The notes: generated from the letters alone by a model not told the origin. Counted from the stretch's first letter, positions 1 to 6,688 are shown. The stretch is DNA of 7,615 bases from Spirochaetaceae bacterium (GCA_031265025.1 JAISDF010000121.1:1-7615); one strand, 5' to 3'. Program-made: numbers and translations.

Positions 1-1
1 A

Positions 2-1111
2 AAAAAGCCAAAATATAAAAAAGGCCGGCGCCCGGGCTTCGCGGACCGGGCCGGGGCTGTGTTCGTCGCGGGATTTTTGATTTGCGCTGCCTTTGCCCTT
101 ACGCTTGTCATACTGTACCGTGCGTCAGCGGCCGGGCAAAAACAGGAAGCCGGTGAACAGGCAGAAGCTATTGAGCGGCCTCAGGCGGTGGGTGAGCGCG
201 TTACCCCGGAAAACCCGGCTTCGCCGGGCTTGTCAGGCCCGGCGAGGCAGCCGCCAGGCCCGGCGCTGGAGACGCCAAGGCCGGCGGCTGTCCCGGCTCC
301 GGTGGCAAGTCCGGCATCCGTCCCGGCTCCAGGCTCGACAAGGCCATCGGCCGCCCCGGTGTCAGGCTCACCGGGACCTGCGGCGGCGGTCCGTCCTGAA
401 CGGCCTCCTGAATTTCCCCGCAAGCGGACAGTAGTTTTTGTGATAGATGACGCGGGAAACAACCTGCGGGAGCTTGACGCTTTTCTTAACCTGCCTTTTC
501 CCCTTACCATCGCGGTGCTGCCCGGACTTCCGTATTCGGCCGAGGCCGCGAGGAGAATACGGGCGGCTGGCAAGGAAGTGTTCCTTCACCAGCCCATGGA
601 AGCCCTGGGCGCGCGGGACCCCGGTCCGGGGGCGATCTACGCGGGGATGAGCGCCGAAAAAGTCAGGGCGATACTGGAGCAAAACCTGGCCGAGCTGGGA
701 CCTGTAGCGGGAATGAACAACCACCAGGGTTCCCGCATAACTATGGATGAGACAATAATGGAAACGGTTCTTTTGGTATGCCGGGAAAAGGGGATTTACT
801 TTCTTGACTCAAGAACTACCGCTGATACCGCGGCGCCTGTCGCCGCAAGACGCCTTGGAATAATGATAGGAGAACGGGACGTGTTTTTGGACAACATTCA
901 GGACAAGGCGGCCATGATCCGTTCTGTTCACGAGGGACTCATCAGGGCCGAGAAAAAGGGCGCCGCGGTGATGATAGGCCATGTGTGGTCATCAGAGCTT
1001 GCCTCTGTTCTTGAGGAACTGTACCCCGAACTGGCCGAGCAGGGATATTCGCTTTCAACAATTTCAAGATTCATGATGGAGAGCGCGGCCGGTGAAAGTT
1101 CTGGGTATTGA
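2..1111 (+). CDS. Divergent polysaccharide deacetylase family protein (YibQ/PF04748-like), membrane-anchored, 5' end outside window
   Basis: The reading frame is open from base 2. A GTG at 59 could be taken as a start, but the codons before it encode a basic stretch (KKPKYKKGRRP) that fits the cytoplasmic flank of the membrane segment, so the true start probably lies upstream of the window. Counting from the GTG, residues 2-20 form a hydrophobic anchor and residues 25-120 are a Pro/Ala-rich linker. From about 122 comes a domain resembling E. coli YibQ: VVFVIDD (D130, D131), EVFLHQPM (H177), GMNNHQGS (N221, H222), IYFLDS and IGH (307-308). These Asp/His positions match the NodB-like metal-dependent deacetylase fold of PF04748. 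Inferred role: an envelope-anchored enzyme acting on an unidentified extracytoplasmic glycan. It overlaps tsaD by 20 bases, suggesting co-transcription. The family assignment is firm; the substrate is unknown. Confidence 0.85.
   Translation, partial: KKPKYKKGRRPGFADRAGAVFVAGFLICAAFALTLVILYRASAAGQKQEAGEQAEAIERPQAVGERVTPENPASPGLSGPARQPPGPALETPRPAAVPAPVASPASVPAPGSTRPSAAPVSGSPGPAAAVRPERPPEFPRKRTVVFVIDDAGNNLRELDAFLNLPFPLTIAVLPGLPYSAEAARRIRAAGKEVFLHQPMEALGARDPGPGAIYAGMSAEKVRAILEQNLAELGPVAGMNNHQGSRITMDETIMETVLLVCREKGIYFLDSRTTADTAAPVAARRLGIMIGERDVFLDNIQDKAAMIRSVHEGLIRAEKKGAAVMIGHVWSSELASVLEELYPELAEQGYSLSTISRFMMESAAGESSGY
214..330 (+). repeat. GC-rich short repeats in the Pro/Ala linker
   Basis: The linker of the deacetylase gene contains small direct repeats. 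CAGGCCCGGCG occurs at 234-244 and 255-265 (21 bases apart), and TCCCGGCTCC at 291-300 and 321-330 (30 bases apart). A perfect 6-bp inverted repeat with a 3-base loop spans 214-228. All repeat spacings are multiples of three, so they preserve the frame and yield Pro/Ala units such as VPAP. This looks like ordinary repeat expansion in a disordered linker and is unrelated in sequence to the GCTCTGTCCC repeat farther along. Confidence 0.5.
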
Positions 1112-2135
1112 ATCTTCCTGCGACGAATGCGCCGCCGCCGTAGTGGAGGACGGAAGGTTCATACTGTCCAGCGTTGTGGCTACCCAGATACCTTTTCATA
1201 AGGCGTGGAACGGCGTAGTTCCCGAAATAGCCAGCCGTAAGCATACCGAATGGATTATGGGAGTGGCTGACGGGGCCCTGAAACAGGCGGGCCTCGGTCC
1301 TGACGGCATAGACGGCGTGGCGGTTACTTCCCGTCCGGGCCTCCTGGGTTCCCTCCTTGTGGGCCTGACCTTTGCCAAGGCCTTCGCGTTCAGCCGGGGG
1401 CTTCCGTTTATTGCCTGCGACCACATGCTTGCCCATCTCTACGCGCCGCGCCTTGTATACGCCCCGGCTCCCGGTGCGGAGTTTCCACCCTATCCTTTCA
1501 TCGGGCTCTTAGTCTCAGGGGGACACAGCATCATCTGCCGGGTGGAGGACTTTGACAAGGTAACGGTCCTTGGGACCACTATTGACGACGCCGCCGGAGA
1601 AGCCTTTGACAAAGTGGCAAAATTCTACGGCTTTGGCTATCCCGGCGGCGTGTGCATTGACGACCTTGCCCAAAAGGGCGACAGCGGAGCCTTTCGTTTT
1701 CCCCTGCCCAATCTTCACAAGGGCAGCCATGACTATGACCTTTCCTATTCGGGCCTCAAGACAGCGGTCATCAACCAGCTTGAACAATTCAGGATCAAAA
1801 AGGCCGCTGATGACGAAAGTGAACGGGCCAATATAGCCGCCTCGTTTCAGAAAACCGCCGTTGACATACTGCTGCGCAGCCTGTTCCGCGCCGCCAAAGA
1901 TACGGGCCTTTCCGTCATAGTGGCCGGAGGAGGCGTGGCCGCCAATTCCTATCTCCGTTCCTCCCTTGCCGCCCGAAAAGAGCTCCGCTGTATTTTTCCC
2001 CCCCTTGAACTTTGCGGGGACAACGGCGCTATGATAGCCGGTCTGGGCTACCAGTACCTTGTCCGGGGCGAGACCTCAGATCTGAGCGCGCCGGCCTCGG
2101 CCAGGGTAAGCGGCTTCAAACGGAAATATCCCTAA
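1092..2135 (+). CDS. tsaD: tRNA N6-threonylcarbamoyltransferase TsaD
   Basis: TsaD transfers the threonylcarbamoyl group from threonylcarbamoyl-AMP to A37 of ANN-reading tRNAs, working in the cytoplasm with TsaB and TsaE. The 347-residue length is normal for the family. Visible motifs are the N-terminal GIESSCDE, the metal-binding HMLAH (H111, H115), LLVSGGHS (141-147), the strongly conserved IDDAAGEAFDK (165-175), YPGG (184-187), SYSGLKT (219-225), the glycine-rich GGGVAANS (280-287) and CGDNGAMIA with D311 as the third metal ligand. The GTG start at 1092 is supported by GGAG at 1078-1081, ten bases upstream, and by alignment of MKVLGIESSCDE with the E. coli N-terminus MRVLGIETSCDE. The start lies inside the 3' end of the deacetylase gene, so the two are probably translated from one message. 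The protein ends at ...FKRKYP with no truncation. Confidence 0.98.
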   Translation: MKVLGIESSCDECAAAVVEDGRFILSSVVATQIPFHKAWNGVVPEIASRKHTEWIMGVADGALKQAGLGPDGIDGVAVTSRPGLLGSLLVGLTFAKAFAFSRGLPFIACDHMLAHLYAPRLVYAPAPGAEFPPYPFIGLLVSGGHSIICRVEDFDKVTVLGTTIDDAAGEAFDKVAKFYGFGYPGGVCIDDLAQKGDSGAFRFPLPNLHKGSHDYDLSYSGLKTAVINQLEQFRIKKAADDESERANIAASFQKTAVDILLRSLFRAAKDTGLSVIVAGGGVAANSYLRSSLAARKELRCIFPPLELCGDNGAMIAGLGYQYLVRGETSDLSAPASARVSGFKRKYP

Positions 2136-2139
2136 AAAT

Positions 2140-2188
2140 GTCCTGTCTCTTTTTTGCTTGCGGCTGACAGGGCCGTCCCTTCAAATTT
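2140..2188. terminator. Candidate weak bidirectional terminator between tsaD and rel
   Basis: The 80-base gap between the converging tsaD and rel genes contains an inverted repeat, CCTGTC (2142-2147) with GACAGG (2166-2171), extendable by a G-U and a G-C pair, around an 18-base loop. Reading leftward, the stem is followed within a few bases by a short T run (complement of 2136-2139 and neighbours), as expected at the end of rel. Reading rightward, the T run at 2183-2188 is about ten bases past the stem, so the fit is poorer. An alternative small stem is GCGGC/GCCGT around 2160-2176. The convergent location favours a terminator, but the stems are weak. Confidence 0.35.
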
Positions 2189-2215
2189 TTTATGCGTTAT
2201 GTGCACGGAAGGCGG

Positions 2216-4447
2216 CTACAGCGATTGTATGCTGAATACCGAGGGAATGCTTCGTATGTTTTTTAAAACTTTTTTGAGGTCGTCTTTCTGTTCGAGCTGC
2301 ATGGTGAAAAAACCGGTGAGATGGCGGGGGCCGGTTTCTTCGAGCCGGCCTTCAATGAGGTGGCCCTGGTTTTTCCGCACCGCTCCTTCAATCTCGGAGA
2401 AGAGGTCGAGGGAGCGCTTTGCCTCAACCTTGAAGCGCCTGACAAGGAGGGCGGCGGCGCTTTCCCATTCCACAGGTATTTTCCGTTCGGCAAAGTCGGG
2501 AATGTTTTTCAGGTTGCCGCAGTTCTTTCGGTGTACAATGATGCCCCTGCCCCGGGAGACATAGCCTATGATGGGGTCTCCGGTGACAGGGCTGCAGCAT
2601 CCGGCAAAGCGTATCATCATGTTCTTTTCGTTTCCGACTCTGACCTGCAGTATATGGGGGTCGAAGGGATGCTGCTGGACCATGTGCTGGATGGGCGCTT
2701 CTTCTTCCTTTGCGGCTGCGGACGCTTCGGGAACGGCCGGGCCTTTGTGTCTGGCTGCCGCGTTTTTCTCGGCGATGACCGAATCGTCATTCCGCTGCAG
2801 CCAGGCGCGTATCTTGCTTCTGGCCTTGGATGTCTTTGCGATGCGGAGCCAGTTTATATTGGGATGGGCATTGGAGGCGGTGAGTATTTCCACAACCTGG
2901 GTATTCCTGAGTTCCCTGCCGAGGGGAATGATGGCCCCGTCCGCCCTGGCGCCCATGCACCGGTCTCCTATGGCGGAGTGGATATGGTAGGCAAAGTCTA
3001 TGGCCGTTGCCCCGGCGGGAAGTTCTATGACCTTGCCCTGGGGGGTAAAGACATAGATGGAATCCTTGAGGATTTCCCGTTTGATATCCTCAAGAAAGGA
3101 AACGGAATTTTCCCCGCTCCCGGAAAGCTCACTGTCAGGGAACTTCCAGTTTTTAAGGCGGTTGACTATGGAAAGATCATCATGCCCGGCGGGTTTTTCG
3201 CCCTTTTTATAAAGCCAGTGGCTTGCCACGCCGTATTCGGCGGTCTCGTGCATCGCAAAGGTCCGTATCTGTATTTCGAGGAGCTTTCCGTCAGCGTCCC
3301 GGTTTTCCGAATGGACCATTACCGTGGTATGAAGGCTTTGATAGCCGTTGGCCTTGGGCATGGCGATGTAGTCCTTGAAACGGCCGTCTATGGGCTTCCA
3401 GAGACGGTGTACTATGCCAAGGAGGGTGTAGCAGTTTTCAATGCTGTCGCAGAGTATGCGTATGCCGAAAAGGTCATAGAGATCACCGGCCGATTTGTTT
3501 CGCTTTCTCATTTTCCGGTAGATTGAATGGAAGTGCTTTGCCCGGCTTGTGACTTCAATGGCAATACCCGCCGCCCTTGCTTCCCCGGTGATGGAAGCGC
3601 TGATCCTGTCGAGAAAAAGGGCCCGCTCTCCCCGTTTAAGGGAGACGATTTCCTTAATCTGGTTATACGCCTCCCGGTTAAGCTGTTTCAGAGACAGGTC
3701 TTCCAGTTCGTCCTTGAGTGAAGATATGCCGAGCCTGTCGGCCAGAGGCGCGTAAATATCAAGGCAGTCCCGGGCCCTTGCCTTGCGTTCTTCCGGTGAA
3801 AGATGGTCAAGGGTGCGCATATTGTGGAGCTTGTCCGCCAGCTTGATAAGAATGACCCGGATATCCCTGACCATAGCAAAGAGCATTTTTCGTATATTTT
3901 CAGCTTCCTGAATGGTCTTGTTGGTGGCCGAGAGACCGGAAATTTCGGCGACTCCTTCTACAAGATCAGCTACGGTTTTTCCAAATCGCTTGGCCAGGAG
4001 TTCTTTGGTGGCTTTGGCTTCCGCAGCTTTGGGCGCTTTGGGGACAGAGCTTGTGCCGGTGACTAGGACTGTTGGGTTGATTTTGTTAGTTTCGGCAGCC
4101 TGATCCTTGACGCCGGTTGGCGGGACCTTAGCCGCATTGGTCTCTGGCCCGCCTGAGCTGACGGCGAGCCCTGCCTTAACAGCGGTTCCTGCTCTGGCGG
4201 CAAGGTCCGGTTTTTGTGCGCCAAGCGTACCATGGAGCAGGGCGGCGCATATTGTGTCGGAATCAAGTTTGAGTTCCATCAGAATGGACGCGACCGCGAT
4301 GGGATGGACTATCGCGGGCTCTCCGGAGGAACGTTCCTGGCCGAAAAGTGTTTCTTCGGACCAGAGGAGCGCGTCATTGATGCGCTCTCTTTCCCTGGGT
4401 TCATATATCTGTATTTTCTCGCTGAACTCAGCGGTATGCTCATTCAT
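2216..4447 (-). CDS. rel: RelA/SpoT-family (p)ppGpp synthetase with degenerate HD hydrolase domain
   Basis: This 743-residue protein has the long-RSH layout: HD region (about 25-210), synthetase (about 290-400), TGS (about 463-522), a Cys-rich CCSP...HRKNC zinc-finger-like region (617-643) and ACT (about 660-743). The family makes ppGpp and pppGpp from GDP/GTP and ATP on stalled ribosomes, and bifunctional members also hydrolyse them. The synthetase looks intact: YDLFGIRI (D325), GRFKDYIA (355-362, the RxKD form of bifunctional enzymes), KANGYQSLHT and LEIQIRT (E391). The hydrolase keeps H48 and D205 (LADKLHNMRT), but the central HD is H72-G73 and the following ED is missing, so hydrolysis is probably lost. 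About 65 extra Ala/Lys/Pro-rich residues (roughly 78-150) follow that site. The helical segment after TGS is also short. The start overlaps the prmC stop by 8 bases with no strong ribosome binding site, implying translational coupling. Confidence 0.95.
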   Translation of the reverse strand: MNEHTAEFSEKIQIYEPRERERINDALLWSEETLFGQERSSGEPAIVHPIAVASILMELKLDSDTICAALLHGTLGAQKPDLAARAGTAVKAGLAVSSGGPETNAAKVPPTGVKDQAAETNKINPTVLVTGTSSVPKAPKAAEAKATKELLAKRFGKTVADLVEGVAEISGLSATNKTIQEAENIRKMLFAMVRDIRVILIKLADKLHNMRTLDHLSPEERKARARDCLDIYAPLADRLGISSLKDELEDLSLKQLNREAYNQIKEIVSLKRGERALFLDRISASITGEARAAGIAIEVTSRAKHFHSIYRKMRKRNKSAGDLYDLFGIRILCDSIENCYTLLGIVHRLWKPIDGRFKDYIAMPKANGYQSLHTTVMVHSENRDADGKLLEIQIRTFAMHETAEYGVASHWLYKKGEKPAGHDDLSIVNRLKNWKFPDSELSGSGENSVSFLEDIKREILKDSIYVFTPQGKVIELPAGATAIDFAYHIHSAIGDRCMGARADGAIIPLGRELRNTQVVEILTASNAHPNINWLRIAKTSKARSKIRAWLQRNDDSVIAEKNAAARHKGPAVPEASAAAKEEEAPIQHMVQQHPFDPHILQVRVGNEKNMMIRFAGCCSPVTGDPIIGYVSRGRGIIVHRKNCGNLKNIPDFAERKIPVEWESAAALLVRRFKVEAKRSLDLFSEIEGAVRKNQGHLIEGRLEETGPRHLTGFFTMQLEQKDDLKKVLKNIRSIPSVFSIQSL
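4041..4052 (-). repeat. Dispersed 12-mer repeat copy inside rel
   Basis: A perfect copy of AAGCTCTGTCCC read on the minus strand (GGGACAGAGCTT on plus). It encodes SSVP at residues 133-136 of Rel, inside the extra segment that follows the degraded HD motif. Relative to transcription, its orientation is opposite to the copies in prmC. Confidence 0.85.
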
Positions 4448-5381
4448 TTCTTTTACCGGAGACGACCCGTTCCAAACCTGCCAGATCTTTATATATCAGT
4501 ATATTTTGAAACCCTTGTTTTTCGAGTATCAGGGCAATAGCGGCCATTTGTCCAGAGTCCGCTTCAAGAAAAAGCCTGCCTCCTGATGTAAGCCGGCTTC
4601 TTCCTCCTGAAATGATCTTTTCAATCAGTTCAAGGCCGTCCCTGCCTCCGTCAAGGGCTATACGGGGCTCCCTTTGTACCTCCCCAGGCAGGTCTGCCAG
4701 GGCCTCACTGGGTATATAGGGGGGATTGGATACGACAATATCGAAAATGCCCGGTATGTTGTCATACAGGTCGCTGAGGTAGAATGTGATGCTCTGTCCC
4801 TCATGTAAGCTCTGTCCCCCGGAAAGGAGCCGCCGGGCGTTGGCGCGGGCTATTTCCAGGGCAGGGGCGGAAATATCAGCGGCAAAGACCTCCAGGCCGG
4901 GACAGGCGCTTTTAAGGGCTATTGCCACGGCTCCTGAACCAGTACAGAGGTCCAAGAGGGAACGGCCGCCGGAAGCTCTGTCCCCCGGATATACCTTATT
5001 ATCCTCCGGTTTTTGCGATCTTTTTGAGCTCTGTCCCTCGTTTAAGCTCTGTCCCTGTAGAAATGAAAGAACCGCCTCCACAAGTATTTCTGTGTCCGGC
5101 CGGGGAACCAGCACCGCGGGGCTTACCTGAAAAGAAAGCCCCCAGAATTCCTTATAGCCTGTTAAGTATGCTATGCTCTCTCCGGCAATACGCCTGGAAA
5201 CAAGGCCGAAAAAGCGGGGAATTTCGTCTGGTTTTAAAGCTCTGTCCCCATGGATAAGCAGATGTTCCCGGCTGACGCCAAGGATATGGGCTAAAAGCAA
5301 CGAGGCGTCAAGATTTGGCGAAGCAATATCGGCTTGTTTGAGCTGCTTGGTTCCCTGGATAAGGATTTCTCCCCAGGTCAT
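4440..5381 (-). CDS. prmC: Peptide chain release factor N5-glutamine methyltransferase PrmC (HemK)
   Basis: PrmC uses S-adenosylmethionine to methylate the glutamine of the GGQ motif in release factors, here the product of the gene immediately upstream. It has the usual N-terminal helical domain with YKEFWGLSFQVSPAVLVPRPDTE (76-98), a SAM motif DLCTGSGAVAI (144-154) and the catalytic NPPY (219-222). At 313 residues it is longer than E. coli PrmC (about 277). The excess sits mainly at about 109-140, between the N-terminal domain and the SAM domain, and about eight residues at 187-197. Both extra segments are built around copies of a dispersed repeat, encoding QGQS, EGQS, GDRA, GGQS and EGQS. 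A sixth copy encodes GDRA at 45-48 with no length gain. The ATG overlaps the prfA stop as ATGA and lacks a Shine-Dalgarno sequence, so translation is coupled. Catalytic motifs are intact, so it should be active. Confidence 0.97.
   Translation of the reverse strand: MTWGEILIQGTKQLKQADIASPNLDASLLLAHILGVSREHLLIHGDRALKPDEIPRFFGLVSRRIAGESIAYLTGYKEFWGLSFQVSPAVLVPRPDTEILVEAVLSFLQGQSLNEGQSSKRSQKPEDNKVYPGDRASGGRSLLDLCTGSGAVAIALKSACPGLEVFAADISAPALEIARANARRLLSGGQSLHEGQSITFYLSDLYDNIPGIFDIVVSNPPYIPSEALADLPGEVQREPRIALDGGRDGLELIEKIISGGRSRLTSGGRLFLEADSGQMAAIALILEKQGFQNILIYKDLAGLERVVSGKRNE
4791..4820 (+). repeat. Paired copies of the dispersed repeat in prmC (doublet 1)
   Basis: Two GCTCTGTCCC cores at 4791-4800 and 4809-4818 are separated by the 8-base spacer TCATGTAA. 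The second core has the full AAGCTCTGTCCC form. Read through prmC, they encode GGQS and EGQS (residues 188-191 and 194-197), an extra stretch between ANARRLL and ITFYLSDL relative to E. coli PrmC. Confidence 0.9.
4973..4984 (+). repeat. Dispersed 12-mer repeat copy in prmC linker
   Basis: A perfect AAGCTCTGTCCC copy. In the prmC frame it encodes GDRA (residues 133-136), a different reading frame from the GQS-encoding copies in the same gene. It lies within the extra segment before the SAM-binding motif. Confidence 0.88.
5028..5055 (+). repeat. Paired copies of the dispersed repeat in prmC (doublet 2)
   Basis: Two GCTCTGTCCC cores at 5028-5037 and 5046-5055 are separated by TCGTTTAA, which differs from the doublet 1 spacer at two of eight bases. 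The 18-base period is the same as in doublet 1. The encoded residues are QGQS (109-112) and EGQS (115-118) in the PrmC linker insertion. Confidence 0.9.
5237..5248 (+). repeat. Dispersed 12-mer repeat copy in the PrmC N-terminal domain
   Basis: A perfect AAGCTCTGTCCC copy encoding GDRA (PrmC residues 45-48). Unlike the other prmC copies, it adds no length against E. coli PrmC. It falls at a turn where homologues have similar HPDR/HGDR-like residues. Confidence 0.8.
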
Positions 5382-6460
5382 GTGAGAACTGGTTCGGGTT
5401 TTGTTTTAAGCATTTCTTCCCGGGCGTACATTTTGAGGGTATCCAGAAGTTCCTGGATATCCCCCTGCATGATCAAATCAAGCTTGTAGAGGGTAAGGTT
5501 TATCCTATGGTCGGTAAGGCGGTTCTGGGGAAAATTATAGGTCCTGATGCGCTCGGAGCGGTCTCCTGATCCCACCTGGTTTTTTCGGGCCTCGGCTCTT
5601 TCCGCATGGGCTTTTGCTTCTTCCATCTCATAAATCCTGGCCCGGAGTATACGCATGGCCTTGGCGCGGTTTTTTATCTGGCTCTTTTCATCCTGGCAAT
5701 GAACGGTTAATCCTGTGGGAAGGTGGGTTATCCGTACTGCCGAATCCGTGGTATTGACGCACTGCCCGCCTGGGCCTCCTGCCCGCATAACATCTATCCG
5801 TAAATCTTCCTGGCGTATGGTGATTTCCGTCTCATCAGCCTCGGGAAGCACCGCTACGGTAACAGCGGAGGTATGAATACGGCCTGAGTTTTCGGTCGCC
5901 GGTACCCGCTGTACCCGGTGAACCCCTGATTCATAGCGGAAATTTTCGTATATGCTGCTGCCGTTGATGGCAAAGACTATTTCCTTGTATCCTCCCAGTT
6001 CAGTTTCGTTGGAATTCATAATTTCAAACTTCCAGCCCATAGTCTCGGCATAACGGGCGTACATTCTGAAAAGATCAGATGCGAAAAGGGCGGCTTCATC
6101 ACCGCCGGTTCCCGCCCGAATTTCCATGATGATGTTTTTTTCATCCAGAGGATCTTTGGGGATAAGAAGCAGTTTCAGCCGGTCTTCGGCGGCGTCCCGT
6201 TTTGCCTGGAGTTCCCTGAGTTCTTCCCGGGCAAGTTCCCGCATTTCACTGTCTTTTTCACCCTGGACCAGGATCCTGGCGTCCTCAATCTGATCCGTAA
6301 ACCGTTCTATTTCTGTTTGAACAGAGGCAAGCTCGGAAAGCCGGGAGTATTCTTTCATCAAATTGCGGTATGTATGCTGATCCTTTACAATATCCGGGCT
6401 CTGTATCAGGACGCCCAGTTCCTCGTAACGGCGGAGCAGAGAACTTAGACGGTCGTTCAC
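5378..6460 (-). CDS. prfA: Peptide chain release factor 1 (PrfA)
   Basis: RF1 recognises UAA and UAG in the ribosomal A site and triggers peptidyl-tRNA hydrolysis. The 360-residue length is typical. Evidence is the stop-codon recognition tripeptide PAT (187-189) within RVQRVPATENSGRIHTS, which is the RF1 form and not the SPF form of RF2, and the catalytic GGQ (231-233) in RAGGPGGQCVNTTDSAVR. Further support comes from the conserved RAGTGGDEAALFA (115-127) and SGDRSERIRTYNFPQNRLTDHRI near the C-terminus. The start is GTG at 6458-6460, supported by AGGAG on the minus strand at 6472-6476. The prmC start overlaps its stop (ATGA), so the substrate and its modifying enzyme are made together. A small Cys-containing ORF ends two bases upstream and probably begins the same transcript. 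Confidence 0.98.
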   Translation of the reverse strand: MNDRLSSLLRRYEELGVLIQSPDIVKDQHTYRNLMKEYSRLSELASVQTEIERFTDQIEDARILVQGEKDSEMRELAREELRELQAKRDAAEDRLKLLLIPKDPLDEKNIIMEIRAGTGGDEAALFASDLFRMYARYAETMGWKFEIMNSNETELGGYKEIVFAINGSSIYENFRYESGVHRVQRVPATENSGRIHTSAVTVAVLPEADETEITIRQEDLRIDVMRAGGPGGQCVNTTDSAVRITHLPTGLTVHCQDEKSQIKNRAKAMRILRARIYEMEEAKAHAERAEARKNQVGSGDRSERIRTYNFPQNRLTDHRINLTLYKLDLIMQGDIQELLDTLKMYAREEMLKTKPEPVLT

Positions 6461-6462
6461 CT

Positions 6463-6633
6463 TTAGATTTTCTCCTGGAATTGGGGGCAGGAATATACCA
6501 CTAATTCCATGGGGTTATCTTTATTTGAAAAAGCCTCCATGGCCTTGAAGAGGGTATTTTGAACCCTGCAGGTTCCATTCAAATTACAGAGCGGACAGGC
6601 TCCATTTCCACGGGGATTAATTTCCACTTCCAT
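6463..6633 (-). CDS. Small Cys-containing protein upstream of prfA (56 aa)
   Basis: An ATG at 6631-6633 opens a 56-codon frame on the minus strand, ending with TAA at 6463-6465, two bases before the prfA GTG. The product begins MEVEINPRGN and contains CPLC (C13, C16), C22 and C49, then ends PQFQEKI. The four cysteines could bind a metal as a small zinc-ribbon-like unit, but the spacing (2, 5 and 26 residues between them) is not one I recognise. Support for a real gene: it fills the space before prfA exactly, its last codons carry the prfA ribosome binding site, and a good -10/-35 pair lies immediately upstream. Against it: there is no Shine-Dalgarno sequence, so it would need leaderless translation. 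No function can be assigned. Confidence 0.65.
   Translation of the reverse strand: MEVEINPRGNGACPLCNLNGTCRVQNTLFKAMEAFSNKDNPMELVVYSCPQFQEKI
6472..6476 (-). promoter_or_regulatory. Ribosome binding site of prfA
   Basis: AGGAG on the minus strand, 11 bases before the GTG at 6460. It lies inside the last codons of the 56-residue ORF, which would couple the two genes and supports the GTG start. Confidence 0.65.
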
Positions 6634-6639
6634 AAGTAT

Positions 6640-6667
6640 ATAATACCAGAAAATAAATATTTTGCAA
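6640..6667 (-). promoter_or_regulatory. Candidate promoter of the leftward orf56-prfA-prmC-rel operon
   Basis: On the minus strand, TTGCAA (6662-6667) and TATTAT (6640-6645) are separated by 16 bases in an A/T-rich patch. Transcription would start about six or seven bases past the -10, at or next to the ATG at 6633, giving a leaderless message. This is the only strong promoter-like signal in front of the tightly packed operon. Confidence 0.55.
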
Positions 6668-6674
6668 TTGCTTC

Positions 6675-6686
6675 AAGCTCTGTCCC
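6675..6686 (+). repeat. Intergenic copy of the dispersed 12-mer repeat
   Basis: A perfect AAGCTCTGTCCC copy located between the -35 elements of the two candidate divergent promoters. It is the only copy in the window outside a coding region. Its position could place it in the control region of both transcripts. Confidence 0.85.
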
Positions 6687-6688
6687 CG

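Noticed and set aside
181..573. A 130-codon minus-strand frame over the deacetylase linker
   Set aside because: It mirrors the GC-rich Pro/Ala repeat region, with low-complexity Gly/Ala translation and no start signal.
992..1003. Partial repeat match CAGAGCTT in the deacetylase gene
   Set aside because: It shares only eight bases with the word and lacks the GGGA part. Such a match is unremarkable in this length of sequence.
2136..2215. Possible tRNA or small RNA in the tsaD-rel gap
   Set aside because: Only 80 bases are available and no cloverleaf or conserved RNA structure is visible; a weak terminator is the simpler reading.
2321..3526. A 401-codon open frame on the plus strand opposite rel
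   Set aside because: It lies wholly antisense to a well-supported rel gene. Its translation has no recognisable motifs, and open antisense frames are common in such composition.
4791..5248. CRISPR-like array
   Set aside because: The repeats are only 10-12 bases, spacing is irregular (18 to about 190 bases), the spacers are coding sequence of prmC, and there are no cas genes.
6398..6410. Degenerate repeat copy GCTCTGTATC in prfA
   Set aside because: It matches only eight of ten core bases in a conserved-frame coding context, so it is indistinguishable from chance.
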